This document shows, piece after piece, positions 48,401-59,033 of a stretch of DNA of 64,000 bases. The notes beneath the pieces were generated by a model that saw only the letters and a program-made list of their open reading frames with translations, had not been told where the DNA came from and did not search any database. A program made the position numbers and the translations under genes. The stretch's first letter is position 1. Each line of letters starts with the position of its first letter. Location: positions 1 through 64,000 of the forward strand of contig SADC01000127.1 of the NCBI GenBank assembly GCA_004194705.1, in the 5' to 3' direction. The stretch comes from Ditylenchus dipsaci. Taxonomy: Eukaryota; Nematoda; Chromadorea; Rhabditida; Anguinidae.

Positions 48401-50309
48401 ACTCCTGACGAGAACTATAAGGAAATTGTCAATATGAAATGGTTCCAAGAACATTTTTAAAACTACAACATTATTCAACGAAGAAGTATAACATCAAACC
48501 AATTTACTAGATACTTTATTATCAGACGATTTCACCAACTGAAAAAAAACTAATTTTGTATGCCTTATCAGAGAAAACTGCTAACTGTATGATCAAATTA
48601 GCATATTTTGTCAATGAATCTTTGTCACTTCTCCAATCAGGACCCTTCAGAAAATTTTCAAAAAAATAACTCAGATCAGCGTCCCAAACTACAGGATGGC
48701 CCATCTTCGTCCGACGCTTGCTTTTGGCTGTAATTTCTCGTGATCTTGTCCGATTTTTTCAAAGTTTTTTAAATTGCTTGTAAAATCGGAAGAAACGGTG
48801 ACAAAAACAGGAGACGTAAAATTTTCAAATTTTCATTAAAATTTAAAAAGCCATAATAAACTTTCATAAAAACTGGCAAAAACCTACACTAAAAAACAGC
48901 TAGAAATTTGCATATTTCTAAGGACTTTTGAAATTTTAATTCAAGTCCAGAAATTTGCACAATAGGCTGTCTCACTGAATTTCCTCTAGTCCAATATGGA
49001 ACTTCATTATCGAATAACACTCAGGCAAAAAACTGGATTGGGGAATATGCTGGGATAGTGCATCGTCAAAAATGTCTCCACTTTGAACTGAATTTTCAAA
49101 AGTTCTTAGAAATCTGCCAGTATCTACCTGTTTTCAGTGTCGATTTGGCCAGTTTTTCATAGCTCATATACGCATGTTCATTGTCATCTTGCTTCCTCCG
49201 AAAAAGTCGAACAAGATTATGAGAAATCATGCCGAAAGCAAGCGTCGAACGAGGATGGGCCACTCTGTACGTTTCAATGCTAAATACGATACAACAAACA
49301 TTGCTAAGCAGTTTTCAAAATTTTTGTCTTCAATTGCTCAAAGATACAGTTTTTCTCTAATAGTGGCCCATGGGCTACTATTGTTCAACCCTCCGAAAAT
49401 TGGAGATATTTGAATTCGATGCTCAAAAGTGGAACCGGTAGAACGCGTGAGAAAATGCACTGAATCGGTCTGCAAAAAACAGATGCTCCAAGTCCAGGGG
49501 GAGGGGCTACTATTAGAAAAAATAGATGGTCTTTTTAGGGTATTTTAACGTTTTTTGGTGATTTATCAGGTGTCTGGGTAAACATTCACAGAATATACGA
49601 ATTCGATTTTACAGTTTAGGTGAAAAAATAACAATAAACTGTTATATGCTCACAACTTTTCAGAATTTACTATAACCCTTTACACTCTGATATTTTATTA
49701 TTTAAAACGTCCCACTCGGTATAGCGTCACAAAAATTTTTTCTGAATTAACGCTAATAAGTGAACTAGGACCCATATTTGACCTTCTTAGAGTCAAAAAT
49801 TTTCAGCTCTCTTCGATTTTATTTGCGATGCGCGAATTAAGTCATCCTGAGTGGAGTCGTGGGTCCAAATCGCATCATGAGATTACGGCCGTTTGTTCTA
49901 CAGTCGACTCTCGATTTAAGGAGACCCTAAAAAGCTCGTTCCCACCTAGGGCCCGACACTTTTTTAGCCCGATTTTTGAAGAAGCCTGTCCTTAAATCGA
50001 GGTTTGTTTTTTTAATGATGAAAGTGCATGATTTTTAAAAACCATCGACAAAATCGAAAACCTTGCGATATTTGCAACCAGACTGTCAAAACAGAACTAG
50101 TAAAAAATTTCTAAAATCGGGCTAAAAAAAGTGTTGCACCCTAGGTGGGAACGAATTTTTTAGGGTGTCCTTAAATCGAGAGTCGACTGCATCTCAGTTT
50201 GTTCTACAAAGGCTGAGTTCCAAAAAAACCCTTCACTCACTATAGAATTCATTAACAAAATTAAGATATTTGTCTCTGCACGAAATGATTGTTCTTTCTA
50301 ACTACTGCT

Positions 50310-51149
50310 CAGGATTGTTCTAACGCCGGGTAGCCGGCGTAACGCCGCCTTAACGCCGGCGTCTTAAACGCCGGCGTTTAGCAAACGTCGGCGATTGTTT
50401 CATCAAGGCGTAACGCCGGTTAAACGCCGGCGTTTAGCCGGCGTTTTGTAACGCCGAAAAACCTCAATGCCGGCGTTACGCGGCGTTTAGATTTTTTTAG
50501 GATAAAAATTTTTGTTAATGTTTTCCAAAAATACTTTTATTAACATACAGAAGAAAAAATTTTAGCTATAAAAAATTGATCATTCAATGAATTTTGGTTG
50601 TAATTAAGTAGAAGCTTCGATCGAAGCATTTCATGTTTAGAATTAGCACGTGCCCCCCATGATTTGCTGTCAACATTGAAAACAGTCTTTCGACACTTCC
50701 TTAAAGATGATGTGAAAAGAAACAAGGAACATTTTAGTATTTTGATCGTATATGCGGTAAAAATGGACGACATTGAGTTACTAGCCGTTAAACAATGTTA
50801 TCGAACATTCAAAATTTTCAGCTTTACCAATTTTTTATATAAAAACTTGACATTGTGCTACTTGACATTATGCAGACATTATGCTGCTCAAAAAATAAAG
50901 TAAACTGAAATACTGAAACACTTATTGTATATTTTTTAATAACGACTTTGAACGCCGGCGTTTCAACGCCGGCGTTACGCCGGCGTTGTTTTTATTGCGG
51001 CGCAACGCCTTTTAAACGCCGGCGTTTGATTTTGTTGCGGCGTAACGCCGGATAAACGCCGGCAATTCCAAACGCCGGCGTTTATCCGGCGTTTATAGAA
51101 CGCCTTTAAACGCCACCAAAACTCAAACGCCGGCGTTAGAACAATACTG
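50310..51149. mobile_element. Non-autonomous hAT element with AACGCCGGCGTT arms, 8-bp TSD
   Basis: Ends CAGGATTGTTCTAACGCCGG and CGCCGGCGTTAGAACAATACTG lie between CTACTGCT at 50302-50309 and 51150-51157. Copy A has a single CTACTGCT (about 32204). Arms consist of overlapping AACGCCGGCGTTT modules. A transposase C-terminal remnant lies inside. Its ends match those of the element at 14314, with a TTAACGCC-type module instead of CTTAGCGCC. Confidence 0.9.
50540..50710 (-). pseudogene. hAT transposase C-terminal dimerisation segment
   Basis: On the minus strand SVERLFSM, then after a one-base shift SKSWGARANSKHEMLRSKLL and LNYNQ. The S-x-ERLFS, R-x-N-x-K-x-E-x-L, LL motif order is that of the hAT dimerisation region. 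Only this end of the transposase is present, so the element needs a partner for mobility. Confidence 0.7.
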
Positions 51150-51492
51150 CTACTGCTTTGAGTGGCAGTAAATTGGTTGCCAGTTAATTGACATACGGTG
51201 CATTGATTTCCTCATGATTGATCCTCGTAAATTTATCGTCCAATTTTTCAGAGTTACAGGCTCGAACTAAAATGATGGCAACTATTTTTTTTATTAACTA
51301 GTTAGTGTCAAAAAAGAAACTGCAAGCAAATCAAAGCAATGTTCGGCTCTCGTATGTCTTGTCCATAGGGCCTGAAATGCGACTCCATAACAAGCATGGA
51401 AATAGTGAAAGGTAGGGCTTATCCTCATCATTTCTTTTAGTTCATACTTATTTATCTCAGAATCCAGGTCGTTTAACATCGTCAATCCATAG

Positions 51493-53051
51493 TTGAACGT
51501 GGACTATGAAGATCACGCTGCTGATTACCAAGTATCTAAAAAAAAACTCTCTGAGGTGGTAACTATTGTTCTTAGCCGTCAAAACAACCATTTTTATTGC
51601 AGGATATTCCGATGTCCGAATCCTCTCCTCAGCCGACTGCTCAGCGACCGAACTTAACCAGCGTCTGTGTTTCAAGCTGTAAATAGTTTCTCGAGAGAAT
51701 GATTAGGGTGAGTGCTTTTTGTTCTGGATATTTATGTGACGCTTTAGCTAAATGTGTTTTTTTGCAGCATTTTTGCAATTCTTTCAACAAAACAACAAAA
51801 GTCTTACATATGTTACATAGCTCACAATGCCGCTGCGTTCAAAAACTATGGCCCTCTAATTGCTATCGTGAGAAATGGTAAAAAAACGGCTTAGAGCTGA
51901 CGAGGTACGGTTCGCATTCTAACCACTGGCCTATCCTAGAAGAGGGGGCCAAATTTTGCCTTGGTTCCCCCTGTTGATTTAATCAATTTCGCCTTGGTCC
52001 CCCTGTGGTTTTTCCCACCATTGTATTTGGCTTTTCGACCTTAAGTTATCGAGTTCTGTTAAAATCTTTCCCTATAGTTTTTTGTTCTTTTATTTGTATT
52101 CTACATAAGGGCGAATGACTACTCCAAGGGCTCTAGTAAAGAATGCGTTTCCATTTTTCGCCTTAGCCCCCTGTTATTTTTTCGTGAAAACAGCTTGGTC
52201 CCCTCTTGTTCTTAAGGTGATCATGTTAACCATAATCACTCTGATCACCATAATCCCGATGTACAATAACCATAATGAACAAGGGGACCAAGCTGTTTTT
52301 GCAAAAAAGCAACAGGTACACCAAGGCAAAAATGGAAACTTATTCTTTACTAAACTACTCCACAAGCAATTTATGAAAGAACCGGCTTGAATGAGAACTG
52401 TGTATGCGATTGGTTAGCTATGACTCGTGAATTTTGCCAAAAGTACGCTTATTTTACTTGTTATAATCATATAATTATATTAAAAAAAAGAAAAAAAAAC
52501 AACAACCGAAACAACAGGGGAGACCAAGGCAAACCTCTGTTCGTTATAGTTATGTTTATATTGGGATATTGGTGAACATGGTGATTACGGTTAACATATC
52601 CACCTTAACCATAATAACTTTTTAGAACAACAGAAGAAACGAAGCATAAGATTTGAACAGAACTGGAAGACTAAGGACCGAAAAACGCCAAAATACAATA
52701 GCGGGAAAAACAACAGGGGGGACCAAGGCAAAAATGATTAAAATCAACAGGGTGGACCAAGGCAGAAATTGGCCCCTATACTAGGATAGGGCCTAATCAA
52801 AGAAAGACTACATCCCAGTAGGAAAACCGAAGCGATGCAACATCGATGCAGCAGAGCTATGTATCTATGTCAGGTTTGCTGGTCAGCCAGAAACAATTGA
52901 ACTTATTTCAAGGAGCTTTTCCTGGCAAGAAAAATAAGATATTAATAAGCTATTATGTAATTGTGGTTTTTTGAAGAAAAAGACAGCTAGAGCGATCGGA
53001 AGTTCATATGTCAAAATACCGACTGAGGAATTGTTTCTCAATCATTTTTAA
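51493..53051 (+). CDS. Gene G3, copy B: unassigned protein, 3' part
   Basis: Four exons: 51493-51558 (VDYEDHAADYQ-like), 51603-51678 (MSESSPQPTA), 51768-51877 and 52807-53051. The last two join in phase to read IFAILSTKQQKSYICYIAHN, AAAFKNYGPLIAIVRN/DYIP, GKPKRCNIDAAELCIYVRFA, GQPETIELISRSFSWQEK. An in-frame TAA at 52935 follows; the same frame then continues KLLCNCGFLKKKTARAIGSS and ends ELFLNHF at 53051. Phase agreement over two introns, codon-like composition and a short basal intron (about 89 bp) support a real gene. I do not recognise the family. The last intron hosts an inverted-repeat element (51931-52789), without which it would be about 70 bp. Exons upstream of 51493 are uncertain. 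The TAA may be error or true termination. Confidence 0.55.
51931..52789. mobile_element. Inverted-repeat element with CCAAGGCAAAAT modules in a G3 intron
   Basis: CTATCCTAGAAGAGGGGGCC at the left is mirrored by GGCCCCTATACTAGGATAG at the right. GGGGGACCAAGGCAAAA is iterated inward on both arms. A second inverted pair (52136-52365, GCCTTAGCCCC..ACAGCTTGGTCCCC) is nested within. Similar ACCAAGGCAAAATA sequence occurs at about 62110-62150. TSD unresolved. Confidence 0.65.
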
Positions 53052-53353
53052 AAAAAACAATAAATTTTAAGGGTTTTGAACTCCCTATTAAACTTTCACA
53101 GAATAGATTTAAAAAAACTAGAAAAAATTGTCGAGCATGGCCATACCTCTCGAAAGGGTCGTCCATTTTTACAGATCATGTCTTTTAAATTACCGCTTTC
53201 TTCAAAGTTGACTGGTTTCATGGTTCGGTACTCATTTTTGAATAACTTATTTACATTTTATATTTTTATGTTTATTTGTGGTTTTTTTGCACAACTAAAA
53301 ATATCAGTCCAGCCTTTCCATGTTAATTACATTCTCAGCTCAAAAAACAATTA

Positions 53354-53548
53354 CCGTATTATCTTTAATGAACGCGCCTCATTGACTTTGAAGGTTTTTA
53401 TCTCATAAATATGTTTTCGGCCTGTTTTTTTTGCATTTTCTTAACTCCCGCGAGCTCTACTGATTTTGCTTTTTGGATTTCGGATTTTTTTTCCGATTTT
53501 TGGGTATCCTAAATAAACGCGTCGGCGCGTTAATTAGAGAAAATACGG
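53354..53548. mobile_element. CCGTATTT MITE with AACGCGCC module (TA TSD)
   Basis: Ends CCGTATTATCTTTAATGAAC and TTAATTAGAGAAAATACGG are flanked by TA. GGCGCGTT and AACGCGCC are the inner module. Confidence 0.75.
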
Positions 53549-53564
53549 TAAGCATTGTCAAGAT

Positions 53565-53830
53565 CACTATAACCTCACCATGACCCATGTTACAGAATTT
53601 GTTTTCATCTCAATGTTGAGATATGACATTTTGATAAAATTAATTTCTTGAAAAAATGACCGAAAATTCAAAAATTGGAAAACTCAGATTTTTGTCATTT
53701 TTTGAAGAAACTGATTAAAAAAAAAGTCATATCTCAACACTTAGATTTAAAAAATCATTCTGTAACATATGTTTTGTAGCTCTGGATCTGTGCTATATCA
53801 TGGTGAAAAGATGTTGTCGTGACGCTTCAA
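53565..53830. repeat. Foldback repeat, GTAGCTCTNGA..GCGCTA family, copy 1
   Basis: ATCTCAACNNTNAGAT and its inverse around TTTCTTGAAAAAATGACCGAAAATT, ending in TGTAGCTCTGGATCTGTGCTA. Related, better preserved copies lie at about 55240-55440 and 57406-58194. Confidence 0.5.
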
Positions 53831-55867
53831 ATTCAATAAAACATTTATTCATGATGAAAGCGAATGTTTACTTCTCAAATACTAGAGCTGTGAAATTGAC
53901 CGGTCAACTGGTCAACTGATCGCAAATAAATCAATTGACTAGGATTCGGTCAATTCGAATTTTCAATTGACTACAGGGTGTCCCAAAATAACCTGCAATT
54001 TTTCAAAATTTACACTGTTTTGTTTAAAACTATCGAATTATATATATTTCTTAAATTATTCAGCAGTGTTCGATAGCTATTTTGCAAGCCGAGATGAAGG
54101 GCTACGCGCTAGTGCAAAAATATTTCGAAAATTATAACAAAAACTCGAAGAAATATGTCATGATTTGCTGTTCAAATTCAGACTTTTGAAAAGTTTGGTT
54201 TAGACAGTTACAGCCGTTGAAATTTGCTTGTCGCATTATTTTTGCTTTATCTCATCATGCCTCTCTTATTTTTATTGAATTCGGTGTAACAAGGATGGAT
54301 GGTTGCAGTCTTAGGTTATAAGGTCAGCTTCAAGGCAAGCATACGCATATGGGAAGCAACCACTTAGTGAGTTAGCCCTGTGCAGCGAGCCACGTTAATC
54401 TCATGCTACGAGAGCTAGACCTAAGACTACGGCAGAATGAGAGGACTCGGTACCGGCTTCACAACCGTTATTTCAACATCTTTTGTTACACACCAAAAAA
54501 ATATTTTAGCCGGTGCGCGGGAGCCCTTGACAAATTTTTTTAAAATTTGCAGGTTTTTGGACCACCCTTTACTTGAAAGTAAATGGTAATTCCACAACTA
54601 TAGTATGTATTCCTTTCGCATTACTACCTGTTCTGACTGAATACTTTTGAAAAATGTTCATTTCCTAAATGATCAAAAAAAGATCAATGAACTGCCGATA
54701 GAAATCCTGGTAAATTTATTTTTATTTTAATTTATTTATTTTATTGAAATTCAAAACCATTTTTTCAAATTAAATGAGAAATTCTCTATAAAGCGAGAAG
54801 ACATGAGAAATAACAGGTGTTCAATAGGTCGTTGCATAAACTTTGAAGCCTCTGTTATCCATTTAAGTTGTGTTATTACAAAATTTGAAAAGAGTTTTTC
54901 TCAAACCGATCAAGTAATAAAGAGAAACACCACATTTTAAGTGAATGCATTTATGATTGTAGTCAAAAACTATACACTGCTGACATGTGAGATTCCGAAA
55001 ATTTCGGAAATCGCCAGGCAAGGTGTAACATACACCACTTTTTTAGGTGGTCACGTCTTTTCAAAAACACCAGTACAGCTGAGCAAGATTTTGTCGGTCA
55101 AATGCAAGTTAGTCCTCGAGGTTGTCAGATTAATGTTAAATCGAGACTCGTCTGTATTAAATTGTCTTTTGTGTTTTAAAAAAGCTGGCAGGTACTTCTA
55201 AATAGCATGCCACCACGTGGGATCGGAGTTTTTCGAACTTTTTTTAGAACAATTTTTGAAAATCTAGGTTTTTAAGATATGACTATTTGAAAAACAAATC
55301 AATGTTTCGAAAAAATGACCAAAATCCAACTTTTTAGATTTTCGGTCATTTTTTCATCTTAACACCCATATGTTTATAAATTATTCTGAAAAATGGGTTC
55401 TGTAGCTCTTGAACTGCGCTACAACTGAGTGTTCAGATAATAATAAAATAATAAATCTTAAATTAAACTTTTGATAAGCTAAAGTGACAATCAGGCAGTC
55501 ATAAGCTGAATTCTGTTGACAGCTCAATTATGCAAGCAAAACTTTGTGATTTAGGCTGAAATATTCGAGCACCTCAACTACCGCCAACGTGTCCAAATAG
55601 AAAGAGTATGTACATTTGGCAACATGCAGGCAAACTAAATGCCTGGAAAAAAGTCAAAAGGTGAAGTTTACTCGCAATACGCTCTGCTTAAAAGAGCCTT
55701 GGAACAACTTGGAACCTCACTATAAAACAGAAAAACTTGTTAGTAGCTTTAAAGATTACTTAATTAGAAGTTGTAACATTCAATTTCAGACTTTAGAAGA
55801 AGAAAACCCAAAAAAGTATTTCTCCATGTACATCAGCGAATCTTTCAGACAATGATTGGCAAATTTA

Positions 55868-56050
55868 CACACAGGTAATTTAAATCCAGTAGAATGCTGC
55901 AAATTGCCACTGGAATGGCACTAAATCTCCAGTGGTATGCCAGAAAGTCCTTTAGTACAGTGGAGATCCAGTGGATAACCACTGAATCAGAAGAAATTCG
56001 ATGGTACTCCACTAGATCACTAGTGGATTCGAAAAAATCCAAGAACACTG
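55868..56050. repeat. CCAGTGG/CCACTGG cluster
   Basis: Within 180 bp the motifs CCAGTGGNAT, CCACTGGAAT, CCACTGAATC and ACTAGTGGAT occur about eight times in both orientations. It resembles a decayed array of short palindromic units. Function unknown. Confidence 0.45.
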
Positions 56051-56970
56051 GATCAAACTACAAGTTGATTCAAATTTTCCGAAGTATTTGAGTCAACGGT
56101 GCTACTAGCGAATAAACCACTCCCACCCTCAAAAATCTGAGCCTCTCAAAATCGCTGTAACTACCTCTTGGAATAACATGTTTATGCTTAGGACTTAGGT
56201 TAGCATATAGAAGTTGTGACTAAAAAATGTATTAAGCACATTTTCTGGGGCTAGGACATATATTTAAGTACTTTTCACTTAGGATTGATCTGTTCGTTGT
56301 TTTATTTTATGCTAGGGTCAAATAAACCATACCGCCTTTCACCCAGATTTTTTTTATTCCATGAAAAGACTATAGCAACTCGTTTGTAAAAACATAAAAC
56401 ATAAAACTTTATTGATAGCACAACTAAATTCAACAAAAAACAACAATATTGTCAAAAAAAATGGCGACAATATCGTGCTGCACTACCACCCCACTTACCA
56501 CAACCACTCAATATTTGGCGTAACCACTCAATAATTATAAGGGCTCTATATGTGTTCGTACCTCTTCGTATACTGAAAATTTTCAATCGAAAATGGCCCT
56601 AACTCTGAAATCTTTGTCAAAAAATAAAGAGATGCCGCCTTATTAGAAGGAATTCGTGTCCTTAGTGACTTTTTAGAAACAGAATTTCATGGGAACAAGA
56701 TGAAAATTTTTACCGACCAAAATCACTTCAGAGAAGCAAGGTAGCTAGCGAAGGTTTGACCAGGAAAGAAATGAGCACTATTGAGGGTATCATTACGGTA
56801 TTATTTAGGAACTGACATTTTTGCGATTTTAATTTACATGATTTTATACGACCGTATACTGAAAATGACGCCAGGAAGCAGGATTAAATTTTGAGTGTGA
56901 GGTCGCAAATGAGTATGTAAATTAAAATTGGGAAAAATGTCAGTTCCAGATTACTACCGAAAAGTACTAA

Positions 56971-57400
56971 GCATGGTGGGGAAAACCGATAAAATTGCCC
57001 TATTTTATCGGTTTTATCCCTTTTTATTTATTCCTTATTTTTGCTGATTCAGACCCTTTTACTGATTTTTTTTTACCAAACGATAACGAAAGGTATAACG
57101 AGAATATTAGCGACCTATTTTACTGCAAAAAACATCAAATAGCTTTCCTAGTTGACGTTATAAAATAGTCATAATTTGGTCAATTTCATTGTTATTTTAT
57201 AACGTCAACTAGGAAAGACATTTGATGTTTTTTGCAGTAAAATAGGTCGCTAATATTCTCGTTATACCTTTCTTTATCGTTTTGGTAAAAAAAAATCAGT
57301 AAAAGGGTATGAATCAGCAAAAATAAGGAATAAATAAAAGGGATAAAACCGATAAAAACCCGATAAAATAGGGCAATTTTATCTTTTTTCCCCACCATGG
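56971..57400. mobile_element. 430-bp foldback element with CATGGTGGGGAAAA ends
   Basis: The arms are near-perfect reverse complements of almost 200 bp around a centre near 57185. TACTAA flanks both sides (56965-56970, 57401-57406). The minus-strand 68-codon frame inside is simply the arm translated. It directly abuts the next element. Confidence 0.8.
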
Positions 57401-57405
57401 TACTA

Positions 57406-58194
57406 ACTGGTGTCCAAAAAGTTCGGAGCGGACTTTTGAACCAATTTTTTGCAATAAAATTTATTCCCCAAAAATATTCAAAAAATAGGGTTTTGTAGGC
57501 CTTTCCTTTCTCTTTCGAATGGTATATAAAGTTTCATTAGAATTTTTTAGAAAAGCCATTATTTGTTACAAACATATGTGAGGTCATTTTAGGATGTTAA
57601 TAGGCATTTTTACCACATTAGTTGATCAAAATTTTAACTAAAAGTTCAAGGCTACAGCACAACAAAAGCACCATGTTGTAGCGCAGTTCAAGAGCTACAA
57701 CAACCACTTTACAGAGTAGCTTTTAAAAATATGGGTGTTGAGATATGGCTTTTTTGAAAAAAACAATTTCTTGAAAAATTACCAAAATCAAATTTTATCC
57801 AAATTTTTTAGATTTTGGTAATTTTTCAAGAAATTGTTTTTTTTAAAAAAGCCATATCTCAACACCCATATTTTTAAAAGCTACTCTGTAAAGTGGTTGT
57901 TGTAGCTCTTGAACTGCGCTACAACATGGTGCTTTTATTGTGCTGTAGCCTTGAACTTTTAGTTAAATTTTGATCAGCTAAAGTGGTAAAAATGCCTATC
58001 AACATCCTAAAATGACCTCACATATGTTTGTAACCAAATAATGGCTTTTCTAAAAAATTCTAATGAAACTTTATATACCATTCGAAAGAGGAAGGAAAGG
58101 CCTACAAAACCCTATGTTTGGAATATTTTTGGGAAATAAATTTTATTGCAAAAAATTGGTTCAAAAGTCCGCTCCGAACTTTTTGGACACCAGT
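57406..58194. mobile_element. 789-bp foldback MITE with ACTGGTGTCCAAAAAG ends (TA TSD)
   Basis: ACTGGTGTCCAAAAAGTTCG and its inverse flank nearly identical arms of about 385 bp centred near 57800. TA lies on both sides. It contains TAGCTCTTGAACTGCGCTAC in both orientations, shared with 53565 and 55240. Confidence 0.8.
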
Positions 58195-58201
58195 TAAGAT
58201 A

Positions 58202-58627
58202 CAGTCCACTCTCGATAATCCGTCACCCCAAAAGTTCGTTCCCGCCTAGGGTCCGACACTTTTTTCAACCTAATTTTTTAAATCTTTAGCCAGTTGTCTT
58301 TGGTCAGTCTAGTCGCAAATATCGCAAGGATTACGATTTTACCGGTCGTTTTTGAAAATGTTAAAACTTTTGCCATTAAGACCCGCGCCTCTCGATAATC
58401 CGTCACCCTATTATGAAATTAGGGTGGCGGATTATCGAGAGGCGCGAGTCTTAATGGCAAAAGTTTTAACATTCTTAAAAACGACCGGTAAAATCGTAAG
58501 CCTTGCGATATTTGCGACTAGACTGACCAAAGACAACTGGCTAAAGATTTAAAAAATTAGGTTGAAAAAAGTGTCGGACCCTAGGCGGGAACGAACTTTT
58601 GGGTGACGGATTATCGAGAGTGGACTG
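58202..58627. mobile_element. pogo/Tigger-like MITE, GATAATCCGTCACCC module
   Basis: CAGTCCACTCTCGATAATCC and GGATTATCGAGAGTGGACTG are flanked by TA. Block AAAAGTTCGTTCCCGCCTAG follows each end. The 66-codon frame inside is an artefact of the inverted repeat. Confidence 0.85.
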
Positions 58628-58759
58628 TAGTCCTATTGAGGATTTCATCAAATTGGACATGGTTCAACGTTTTTTTTAAATTTTAGCTCTAACTTTATAC
58701 AAACTTTTTATCTGTATGATAGCTCGAATGGAAACCTAGAGTCTTGGCTACATTTTGAC

Positions 58760-58870
58760 ACTAAACTTGTAAATTAAAGGAGAGAAAAATCAGGGTTTGC
58801 ACCCAGTGGTAGTCGAACCTGTGGCCTAGGTGATGCGTATACCCCCCAAGTCTGATGAAACACGCAATTC
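58760..58870 (-). repeat. tRNA-derived SINE-like repeat, copy 3
   Basis: The minus strand reads AGGTTCGACTACCACTGGGT, GCAAACCCTGATTTTT, then TTTACAAG..TGTCAAAATG. This is the same head and tail order as 1820-1935. Confidence 0.5.
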
Positions 58871-59033
58871 GGCACCTTAAACCAGAGTAGGACTGAAATT
58901 CGTTACCAAGCAAATTGCTTTTCGATTTGAATCGATCCGCGTTTACAGAATTCCAAAGTAGGATCACAAGAAAAGTTCAAAAAAAAAGCTCTTAAAATGA
59001 TTGAATAACCCGGTATTTAAAAAAAAGCTTCAG

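Larger units (their letters stand above)
38969..48460 (+). pseudogene. Kinase gene K2, copy B: glycine-loop exon deleted, splice donor lost
   Basis: The lead exon (about 38980-39085) stops at the Ser-rich stretch, where sequence jumps into the TGCCCCCAAAT array. The glycine loop, ATP Lys and helix C segment are absent. The remaining pieces are exon b (41899 to about 42168, still with HRDVKPENIM), exon c (44906-44990, LFDFGRS), exon d (46431-46524) and the final exon (48298-48460). In exon d DWWAFG has become DWWALG, and the donor after RRVK, GTAAGT in copy A, is TTAATT. Several one-base shifts add to this. Without its N-lobe this copy cannot be an active kinase. Confidence 0.75.
33983..51775 (+). 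repeat. Large direct duplication, copy B
   Basis: Second copy of 9765-32838. It contains K1 exons 2-5, a K2 copy without its glycine-loop exon segment, and G3 from its first recognised exon. Elements found only here are at about 37070-37800, 38007-38198, 43213-43565 and 50310-51149, plus expanded arrays at 39088-41526. Confidence 0.95.
53052..59033. other. Non-coding interval between G3 and the LRR gene
   Basis: Mostly MITEs and foldback elements, listed separately. A 79-codon frame at 55616-55855 has no recognised domain. AT-rich filler elsewhere. Confidence 0.5.

Noticed and set aside
52115..52390. 91-codon frame with a hydrophobic stretch
   Set aside because: It lies entirely within the inverted-repeat element 51931-52789, and a similar minus-strand frame arises from its palindrome.
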